64,000 nt of DNA from Methanomassiliicoccaceae archaeon COG_1 (lineage in GTDB: Archaea; Thermoplasmatota; Thermoplasmata; Methanomassiliicoccales; Methanomethylophilaceae). Position numbers and translations under genes: made by a program. The notes under the pieces were generated by a model. It was not told where the DNA came from. It saw nothing but the letters and a program-made list of their open reading frames with translations, and did no database searches. Positions 16,617 through 24,596 of the stretch are shown piece by piece (within the stretch, counting starts at the first letter, position 1; each line of letters opens with the position of its first letter). Location: the NCBI GenBank assembly GCA_028561875.1, contig JAQQTI010000001.1:62001-126000 (forward strand). The letters run 5' to 3'.

Positions 16617-17275
16617 GCTAGCTGTACATTTACTGCGAAGGGCACACCGAGAAGATGTTCACCGAGAAGCTGCTGCGGCCGTTCTTCGGATCCAGAGGGA
16701 TCGAGGCGAACACCATACTGGCGGGGAACGGCAGTTCCGGCAGGAAGGGCGGGATAATAAACTACACTCAGGTGAAGGGAGACCTCTCCAGGATATGCAG
16801 AGAGCATCCCCACGAGTATGTCACCACTATGATCGATTATTCCCCAGTCATCCGTCTTCCTCTGGAATACGGCGGGCCGGGCACGATATACGATATCGTC
16901 TGTTCGAAGGAAGCGGCGATTGAGAAGGATATCGGTGCTCCCAATCTGATGATGAATTTCGAGCTTCACGAATTCGAGGCATATCTGTACTGCAATCCAG
17001 ACGCATATGTCGGATTCGGAAGGAAGGCTCCGGATAAGATAAGGAGGATAGTTGGCCGGGTGTCATGCCCGGAGATGATAAACACCGGACACAACACTCT
17101 GCCGTCCAGGAGACTGGATGAGATCATATCGAGATACACTCACACCAAATTATTCAATACGGACAAGATTTTGGAGAAAACGACGCTGGACCAGATACTT
17201 TCCAAATGCCCGCACTTCGCATATTGGCTGGAAAGGGTATGCAGGACCTGTGGCAGACCGCGATTGCGTTCATGA
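16613..17275 (+). CDS. DUF4276 (TOPRIM-like) protein with TAG at codon 3
   Basis: The partner of the OLD-like ATPase. The conserved family start, LYIYCEGHTEKMF (the TOPRIM Glu in CEG), is followed by RKGGIINYTQVKGDLSRI, YVTTMIDYSPVIRLP (acidic TOPRIM residues), NFELHEFEAYLYCNP and DQILSKCPHFAYWLERV near the end. The natural start is GTG 16613, which overlaps the ATPase stop, but the third codon in that frame is TAG (16619-16621). Without readthrough, translation would need CTG 16622 or the ATG at 16655; the latter removes the conserved Glu. This may be a nonsense mutation, pyrrolysine readthrough, or non-standard initiation. The end is normal in length. Confidence 0.65.
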
Positions 17276-17341
17276 TCAGGGCCTCTGTTCCGAGTTTACC
17301 GTCCGGAGCTGCCGTTCAGGGCATCCAGGTGGCCGCCCTCT

Positions 17342-18625
17342 TCAGGGCCTCAGCACCGTCGGCGGGATCACATACACGCCGTCGTCCCTGAGGTATGCGG
17401 CATTGGTCATCCCGCAGATGACGCACATGAACTCTGGCGGCCTCCCGTTCTCCTGACCGCGTATCTTGGTGTCCATCCTCAGCAAAGATTTCGCACCCTC
17501 ATCTACCTCGTGGGCCCCCGTCCTCATCTCGAAGGCCCCCCATCTCCCGTCCGAAAGTTCCACTACGGCATCGATCTCGTTCCCGTCCCCGTCGCGGTAG
17601 TGCATCACATTACCGTCAGACATCATGGCGTATACCTTCAGGTCATGAACGCACAGGGCCTCGAACAGATATCCGAACGAATTCAGGTCGTTGATGTACG
17701 ATTCCGTGGTCATCCCCATCGCCGCAGCGGTAAGGGAAGGGTCGGCAAGATGTCTCTTGGGGGTCTTCCCGACCCTTACCGAGGACCTCATGTTCGGGTT
17801 GAAAGCAAGTTGGAAATCAGTGAAATGAAGGCTTTCGAGGACGGAAAGGTAATCGTCCAGGGTGTTGTCGGCGATCTGCGGGTCGTCCGGATCCTCCGTC
17901 ATGTCCCTTTTGAGGGCCCTCTTGGACGCGACGGTGCTTTCGTTGCGTGCCAGAGAACGGATGAGACGGAGCATCTTGGCCGGATCGCGATTAACCCCAT
18001 CGAAGGATATGTCATTCTTCACCAGGGTCTCTATGTAACCCTTGGCAACCTCCAGCGACGCATCCGCAGTCATGTCCATTACGCCGGGCCAGCCCCCGTG
18101 GACGGTGTAATCGATCACGTCCTTCAGTCCCGCATCCTGCGTGGCGAAAGAGATCCCGGGATGGTCGAACAATCCCTTCAAGGACACCCTGCCGTCAGAG
18201 ATCCCTCTTTCGAACAGAGTCATTGTCGTCATGCGGAGTTCCTTTATGCGCCCCGTGCCCGAATGGACGAACCCTTCCCTGTTGGGCGTGGTGGAGCCGG
18301 TGAGCACATACATCCCCTTCTTCCCAGTATCGTCTATCCGATATCTTACAGCATCCCAGATGCCGGGGGCGTCCTGCCATTCGTCGATCAACTGAGGGGG
18401 GTCGTCCTTGAATATCAGCGTGGGGTCGGTCATCGCCAGTCTGCGGTTCTGATAGTCCCCCTTCGGGTCTGCGATGAGCGTGGCGCTGTTGCAGCAGTTG
18501 TATGCGGTCCAGGTCTTCCCGCACCATTTAGGTCCGGTGAGGCTCACCGCACCGAAGATGGACAGATACCTCTTCAGCCCATCATCCATCAGTCTGGGTA
18601 CGTATCCGTCCTTCTTCAGTGTCAT
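17342..18625 (-). CDS. AAA-family ATPase with DUF4143-type C-terminus (paralog B)
   Basis: A 427-residue paralog of the ATPase at 13683-15029. It has GPKWCGKTW (Walker A), QLIDEWQDAP (Walker B), VLTGSTTPNR, HSGTGRIKELRM, SLARNEST and RSSVRVGKTPKRHLADPSL. The nuclease-like segment EIDAVVELSDGRWGAFEMR has Arg where paralog A has the Lys of ExK, so a nuclease role is less likely here. Start MTLKKDGYVPRLMDDGLKRY at 18625 matches the family; the frame stays open upstream (see 18695-19630). Two perfect 16-base repeats lie just before the start. With paralog A it brackets the OLD-like/DUF4276 pair. Confidence 0.8.
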   Translation of the reverse strand: MTLKKDGYVPRLMDDGLKRYLSIFGAVSLTGPKWCGKTWTAYNCCNSATLIADPKGDYQNRRLAMTDPTLIFKDDPPQLIDEWQDAPGIWDAVRYRIDDTGKKGMYVLTGSTTPNREGFVHSGTGRIKELRMTTMTLFERGISDGRVSLKGLFDHPGISFATQDAGLKDVIDYTVHGGWPGVMDMTADASLEVAKGYIETLVKNDISFDGVNRDPAKMLRLIRSLARNESTVASKRALKRDMTEDPDDPQIADNTLDDYLSVLESLHFTDFQLAFNPNMRSSVRVGKTPKRHLADPSLTAAAMGMTTESYINDLNSFGYLFEALCVHDLKVYAMMSDGNVMHYRDGDGNEIDAVVELSDGRWGAFEMRTGAHEVDEGAKSLLRMDTKIRGQENGRPPEFMCVICGMTNAAYLRDDGVYVIPPTVLRP

Positions 18626-18655
18626 AATCGCACATCCCGTCATCGGATATGTACT

Positions 18656-18694
18656 ATTGATGCTTTTTCGGTCAATCGATTGATGCTTTTTCGG
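18656..18694. repeat. two 16-base direct repeats upstream of ATPase paralog B
   Basis: ATTGATGCTTTTTCGG occurs at 18656-18671 and again, identical, at 18679-18694. They lie 31 to 69 bases before the ATPase start, in the same position as the different repeat pair in front of paralog A. The motif TTTCGG is common to both sets. They are probably regulator sites. Confidence 0.55.
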
Positions 18695-19630
18695 CAACTG
18701 TACTGCAATACGATGATTGACGAGAGCCCTCCTGGATGCAAGTGACGATCTCCTCCCCATGCGGGATCCGTAACAATCGAGATCAAGGTGCATAGCGTGG
18801 ATGAAGAGGTCCCGCATTCTCCAGCGGGTGCGGAGCGGCCCATCCTCCGATGCCGACCGTACTTCCGACACATTCGATGCCGCCTTCCCCGTTCTCGGCC
18901 ATGGCGGATTCTTCACCGTCCGGAGGTACTTCCCGTCGTATCCCGTCTCATCGAAAACCTTCGAAGCGACGACATCGATGCCCATGTCCGTGTCGGACAT
19001 GCACCTCCTGAGACAATCCGAAGTGCAGATGTTCTCGAGGGATATGACGTCCCCTCTCCCGGATCACAGATCCCTGGCGAATACTCCCACCCTTCTGGCA
19101 TCGGCGAAGACCGATTCTGGTCCGGACCTCTCGGAAAGGAACCGAACCTCCCTACATCGTCCATCGGATCACCACTCGTCGATCGGATTCTTTGAGGAAG
19201 GATATGCATCGGGCATCGGCGACGTCTCTGATGCCCATCTCGGGGCCGATGCCCCATCGGCCCCATCATGATCGATGCCATATGCGACGGGTATCCCGCT
19301 TTTAGGTTCTGGTCGATCAAAGGGTCCGGTCACGGTCCCGGGACCCTCAGGGCGGGAGCATCGACCGTCTAATGCGGATGACCCCGGGATCGGACCGCAT
19401 ACGATCCCTAAAACGTGTTCAGACCGCGATCGATCGACTTAGATTATGACATATGCGATTCGCTTATGCACATGATTTGTGGATATAATGCTGAATATCC
19501 TCACGAATATCAGTTTCCATGAGCGATTGCTATCCGATCATATCGATTCCCTGATCGTATTTTCATCATATTAGTGTTCCAGGATACGTCGTTGATAGGA
19601 TTATAGTCTCATCCGCTCTTACTTCCTTAT
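18695..19630. other. 936-base spacer; possible decayed gene, then AT-rich promoter zone
   Basis: On the minus strand, in frame with the ATPase at 17342, a protein-like stretch can be read: RGDVISLENICTSDCLRRCM, SDTDMGIDVVASKVFDETGY and DGKYLRTVKNPPWPRTGK. It has a TGA stop upstream of RGDVIS (near 19064). No family is recognised, and this looks like a broken gene upstream of the ATPase. From about 19440 to 19630 the sequence turns AT-rich with several TATA-like words and serves as the promoter zone of the mod gene. Confidence 0.35.
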
Positions 19631-21504
19631 ATGACAGAGAAACTGAAGATGCGTACGAAGGACCTATCCCAGGAAAAGATCAGGATGCTGGGCGAGCTGT
19701 TCCCGGATTGCATCACGGAATCGACAGAGGAGGGGGGGTAACCCTTTCCGTGGACTTCGACGCCTTGAGGCAGGACCTCTCCGACCACGTTATCGAGGGT
19801 CCGAAGGAGAGATACCAGTTCACATGGCCGGACAAGAGCAAGGCCAGGGTCCTTGCGAACACCCCGACGACCATGACGCTCCGTCCGTGCAGGGAGGATA
19901 GCGTTGATTTCGATAATACGAAGAATATCTACATCGAGGGGGACAACCTGGAGGTCCTGAAGATACTGAGGGAGACGTATCTCGGCAAGGTCAAGATGAT
20001 CTACATCGACCCCCCGTACAACACGGGGAACGACTTCGTCTACGACGACGATTTCTCGATGAGTTCGAATGAGTACTCGGAAAGGAGCGGGCAGGTCGAT
20101 GAGACAGGGAACCGCATGTTCGTCAATACGACCAGCAACGGGAGGTTCCATACGGATTGGCTGAACATGATCTACCCCAGACTCCTGCTTGCCAAGGATT
20201 TCCTCACCGAGGATGGTGTAATTTTTATCAGCATTGATGAAAATGAATATTCCAATCTTGTAAATGTCTGTGATGAAGTATTCGGATCCGGCAATAAAAT
20301 AGATACAATCATCTGGGAAAGAGCTTTTGCTCCCAAAAACGATGCCAAATATATTTCATCTAGCCACGATTATGTTGTAGTTTATACAAAAAATATTAAT
20401 TCATTTCAAATTGGTAAATTACCTAGGACAGAAGAAGCAAATGCCAGATATAAAAATCCAGACAACGATTCGCGTGGCCCTTGGACTTCTGGTGATTTGA
20501 CTGTAAAAACATACTCGAAAGAGTATGATTATAAAATCACAACTCCTTCCGGAAATACCATTAAACCGACAGCAGGCCGTTGCTGGTTCACAAACAAGAA
20601 ACGTATGGAGGAACTGATTGCGGATAATCGCATTTGGTTTGGTGAAGATGGAAATAACATGCCTCGTCTCAAAAGATTCCTTTCAGATGTTCAAGACGGC
20701 ATGGTTCCAACATCAATATGGAAATTTGAAGAGGTAGGACATAATCAGGAAGGACGTCAAGAACTCAAAAAAATATTTTCAGGAAAGGGTTACTTTGATG
20801 GCCCCAAGCCAACTAGACTCATACTCAAAATATTAAAAATAGCTAATTTGAAAGATGATTCAATTGTAATGGATTTCTTCTCTGGATCTGCCACTACTGC
20901 AGATGCTATTCTTAAATACAATCTGGAAACTGGAAAAAAAATTAGATATGTTCTTGTACAACTTCCTGAAAAATGTCCTATCGATTCTCAAGCATTTGAA
21001 GATGGATATCAAACAATTTGTGATTTAGGCATAAAACGTATTGATTTGATAGGAAAAACGATTAAAAATAATATAGATGACTCTATAATCGATGTTGGTT
21101 TCCGTGTATTCAAACTCGACACTTCCAACATGATTAATCCATTCTATAACACTGAATCGATAAAACAGATGGAAATCGATGCATATACGGATAGTATCAA
21201 ATCAGACCGTTCACCCAAGGACCTTCTTATCCAATCAATGCTGGAATTGGGAATAGAGATCTCTGCCAAGATCGAATCCGATTCGATAGATGGCATACCA
21301 GTGTCGATTGTAAATGATGGATACCTCGTGGCATGCCTCTCGGACTCGTGCTCCGAATCCGTCATCACCGCCCTTGCCAGGAGGGAGATGAAGCCAGCCT
21401 ATGCGGTCATCCGCAACGGTTCGGGCATGACCGATCCGATGCTCTCCAACATAGAGCAGATCTTCAAGACATACAGTCCGGAGACCATCGTCCGTTTCAT
21501 CTGA
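19631..21504 (+). CDS. mod: type III restriction-modification methyltransferase Mod (split by poly-G frameshift)
   Basis: A beta-class N6-adenine methyltransferase, the modification and recognition subunit of a type III R-M system. The first 36 codons from ATG 19631 (MTEKLKMRTKDLSQEKIRML...PDCITEST) are the normal family N-terminus but end at TAA after a seven-G tract. The rest continues in the -1 frame with VDFDALRQDLSDHVIEGPKE, DNLEVLKILRETYLGKVKMI, catalytic DPPYNTG (20008-20028) and SAM-binding DFFSGSATT (near 20871). One extra G would restore a protein of about 624 residues; initiation at ATG 19708 would give 598. Bases from about 20219 to 21190 are AT-rich with different codon use, while both flanks are GC-rich, so the target-recognition part looks recombined. 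Res follows after 13 bases. Confidence 0.85.
19732..19738 (+). repeat. poly-G tract at the mod frameshift
   Basis: Seven consecutive G separate the two frames of mod, at codons 34-36 from the ATG. Eight G would fuse them. The position near the 5' end suits ON/OFF switching by slipped-strand mispairing, which is known for type III mod genes in bacteria. Confidence 0.7.
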
Positions 21505-21517
21505 TGGGGGCGGGATC

Positions 21518-24500
21518 ATGAGATTCAGCTTCAAGATCCAACCGTATCAGACGGATGCCGTGAACAGCATAGCGCGCGTGTTCGAGGGCGAACGCTACGA
21601 CAACTCCAACACGTACGTGTTCGACATGGGCAAAGAGTACAACCGTCAGGCGGTCGTCACCCAGGTAGAGGCCTATTCCAACCACCCCATCGGATTATCT
21701 GATGAACAGGTCCTGAAGAACATCAGGGACATACAAGGCGACTCCGACATAGTGCAATCCAAAGCCCTAGATAGAAGCCTGGGAAGGTTCTCCCTCGACA
21801 TCGAGATGGAGACGGGGACGGGGAAGACGTACGTCTACATCAAGACGATGTTCGAGCTCAACAGACGCTACGGATGGAGCAAGTTCATCGTCGTGGTACC
21901 AAGCATAGCCATACGTGAAGGTGTGAAGAAGACATTCGAGATCACGCAGGACCATTTCATGGAGCTCTACGGGAAGAAGATCAGGTCCTTTGTATACGAC
22001 TCTTCGAACCTCCATAAACTCGACGACTTCTCACGCGACTCGAGGATCAACGTGATGATCATCAACTCCCAGGCGTTCGCCGCCTCCCTAAAGGAGGGCG
22101 GCAAGAGCAAGGACAGCAGGATCATCTACAGTGAACGCGACGATTTCCAATCCCGTCGTCCCATCGATGTCATAGCAGCGAACAACCCCATCATCATACT
22201 GGACGAACCCCAGAAGCTCAGCGGCAAGGCGACCCAGGAGGCCCTCAAGAGGAACTTCAACGCCCTGTTCTCGATGAACTTCTCCGCCACGCACAAGGTC
22301 GACCACAATCTGATCTACTCTCTCGATGCACTCGATGCATACAATCAGAAGCTGGTCAAGAAGATAGAGGTCAAAGGCATCGAGACCAAGAATCTCGCAG
22401 GCACATCGTGCTACATCTACCTGGACGACATCGTCCTGGACCCCAGGCTCCCTCCGAGAGCAAGGGTGGAGATGGAGATATCATACTCCAACGGCGTGAA
22501 GCGCGACACCCGCGTCCTCTCCCAGGGCGACAACCTCCACGTGGAATCCAAAGGCCTGGAGACGTATCGCGACGTCTACATCACGGATATCGACGCCATA
22601 CACGGTTATGTCGAGTTCAGCAACGGCCTGAGGCTGTCCCCTGGAGAGGTCAACGGCGACACCTCCGGGGAGAACATCCGCAGGATACAGATCCGTGAGA
22701 CCATAGCATCCCATATGGTCAAGGAGGAGATGCTGTTCAGGAAGGGGATCAAATGCCTCTCGTTGTTCTTCATAGACCAGGTGGACAACTACCGTCGGTA
22801 CGACGGTTCCGGGAATCCCATCCTAGGGCCATACGGGAGGATGTTCGAGGAAGAATACAACCGCTACTTGAAGGAACACGGATCGTTCTCCGACCCCGAC
22901 TACATGGGGTACGTCGGATCCATCCCTGTTGAATCGACCCACAGGGGATACTTCAGCATCGACAAGGGGTCCAAGCGTGCCATAGACAGTCCGGTCAAGG
23001 GCAAATCCGAATACTCGGACGATGTCGATGCCTACGACCTCATCCTCAAGGACAAGGAGAGGCTCCTCAGCTTCGAGGAACCCACCCGTTTCATATTCTC
23101 ACACTCGGCACTCAGCGAGGGATGGGACAACCCCAACGTATTCCAGATCTGCGCGTTGAAGCATTCCGACAGCACCGTCAGGAAGCGTCAGGAGGTGGGA
23201 CGCGGACTCCGCCTATGCGTCGACTCCAAGGGGGAGAGGATGGATCTGGACAGATGCGGGGACAGCATCTACGACATCAACAGGCTCACCGTCGTCGCCA
23301 GCGAGGGATACGACACGTTCGTCAAGGACCTCCAGAAGGAGATCTCGGAGGACCTGCGCGAGAGGCCCATGAGGATAGACGAGGATCTGCTCACCAGGGT
23401 GAGGGTGAACATCGGCGGGGAGAACAGGGCGATCACCAGGGAGGCCACCAAGAGCATCCACAACCAGCTCATCCGCAGGGGTTACATCGACGACTCGGAT
23501 ATGCCCACGGAGAGATGCAGGAAGGCCGTGGAATCAGGAACGGCCATATTCGGGCCGTCCTCGGACCTGGCCCCATACAACGATGTGGTGATGAGACTCA
23601 TCCGCACGATAGGGGAGGGCGGCGACCTCAAGGGGATGATCGAGGACGGGAAGGGCACCCGCATCAAGGAGAACAGACTCAACGAGAACTTCAAGAAGAA
23701 GGAGTTCCAGGCATTGTGGCATGAGATCAACCACAAGTACACCTACCGCGTGGAATACGACAGTCAGGAGCTGATAAGGAAATCGATCGAATCGATCGAT
23801 GAGAAACTCTCTGTGAGCCTGCTTTCCTACACCATCACCATAGGCGATCAGAACGACAGACAGGATGCGAATGCGATCAGACAGGGGGGTGCGTTCAAGG
23901 AGAGGAAGAAGAAGACCAACACCCTCGACAACCCCGGATCCACGGTCAGATACGATCTCGTCGGAGAGATAGCGACGGGTTCGACGATTACACGTCGCAC
24001 GGCCGTCGAGATCCTCAAGGGGATCGAAGAGAGGAAGTTCGACATGTTCCGGCAGAACCCGGAGGAGTTCATAACGAAGGTATGCAGGCTCATCCAGGAC
24101 CAGAAGGCGACCCTGATCGTCGATCACATAACGTACAACAGGCTCGATGATACATACGACATCTCCATATTCACCGAGAGCAAGGCGAGCTGCGACCCCA
24201 GGAAGGCCTTCCTAGGGACCAAGCACATAATGGACTACGTCTTCACCGACGGACTGGCAGAGGACAGCGTGGAGATGAGATTCGCCAGGTCCCTGGATGT
24301 GGCGAACGAGGTCAACGTGTACGCCAAGCTCCCGAAGGGATTCAGGATCCCCACACCGGTAGGCAACTACTCTCCGGATTGGGCCATAGCCTTCGACGAT
24401 TCCGAAGGGGTCCGCCACATCTACTTCATCGCGGAGACCAAAGGAACGAACGACTCCCTTCAACTGAAGCCCATCGAGCAGGCCAAGATACACTGCGCCG

Positions 24501-24592
24501 AGAAGGTCTACAACATCCCCGGAAGCAAGGTCCGCTACAAGCAGGTGGAATCCTACGGGGACCTTCTGAACGTCATGCGTACCATGGGGTGA
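21518..24592 (+). CDS. res: type III restriction endonuclease subunit Res
   Basis: A 1024-residue ATP-dependent translocase/nuclease that works as a complex with Mod. The N-terminal QPYQTDAV is the Q-motif-like start. The SF2 helicase core has METGTGKTYV (Walker A, about residues 97-106), IIILDEPQKL (motif II, DEPQ), MNFSATH (motif III), SALSEGWDNPNVFQ (motif V) and RQEVGRGLRL (motif VI). The C-terminal endonuclease domain has PDWAIAF and YFIAETKGT, the PD...ExK catalytic arrangement. The frame is intact although it contains a run of six G near 23885. GC content and codon use are like the chromosome. It begins 13 bases after mod and ends 4 bases before the helicase gene, so mod-res-helicase-DUF4391 is one operon. 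Confidence 0.92.
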   Translation: MRFSFKIQPYQTDAVNSIARVFEGERYDNSNTYVFDMGKEYNRQAVVTQVEAYSNHPIGLSDEQVLKNIRDIQGDSDIVQSKALDRSLGRFSLDIEMETGTGKTYVYIKTMFELNRRYGWSKFIVVVPSIAIREGVKKTFEITQDHFMELYGKKIRSFVYDSSNLHKLDDFSRDSRINVMIINSQAFAASLKEGGKSKDSRIIYSERDDFQSRRPIDVIAANNPIIILDEPQKLSGKATQEALKRNFNALFSMNFSATHKVDHNLIYSLDALDAYNQKLVKKIEVKGIETKNLAGTSCYIYLDDIVLDPRLPPRARVEMEISYSNGVKRDTRVLSQGDNLHVESKGLETYRDVYITDIDAIHGYVEFSNGLRLSPGEVNGDTSGENIRRIQIRETIASHMVKEEMLFRKGIKCLSLFFIDQVDNYRRYDGSGNPILGPYGRMFEEEYNRYLKEHGSFSDPDYMGYVGSIPVESTHRGYFSIDKGSKRAIDSPVKGKSEYSDDVDAYDLILKDKERLLSFEEPTRFIFSHSALSEGWDNPNVFQICALKHSDSTVRKRQEVGRGLRLCVDSKGERMDLDRCGDSIYDINRLTVVASEGYDTFVKDLQKEISEDLRERPMRIDEDLLTRVRVNIGGENRAITREATKSIHNQLIRRGYIDDSDMPTERCRKAVESGTAIFGPSSDLAPYNDVVMRLIRTIGEGGDLKGMIEDGKGTRIKENRLNENFKKKEFQALWHEINHKYTYRVEYDSQELIRKSIESIDEKLSVSLLSYTITIGDQNDRQDANAIRQGGAFKERKKKTNTLDNPGSTVRYDLVGEIATGSTITRRTAVEILKGIEERKFDMFRQNPEEFITKVCRLIQDQKATLIVDHITYNRLDDTYDISIFTESKASCDPRKAFLGTKHIMDYVFTDGLAEDSVEMRFARSLDVANEVNVYAKLPKGFRIPTPVGNYSPDWAIAFDDSEGVRHIYFIAETKGTNDSLQLKPIEQAKIHCAEKVYNIPGSKVRYKQVESYGDLLNVMRTMG

Positions 24593-24596
24593 TGGG

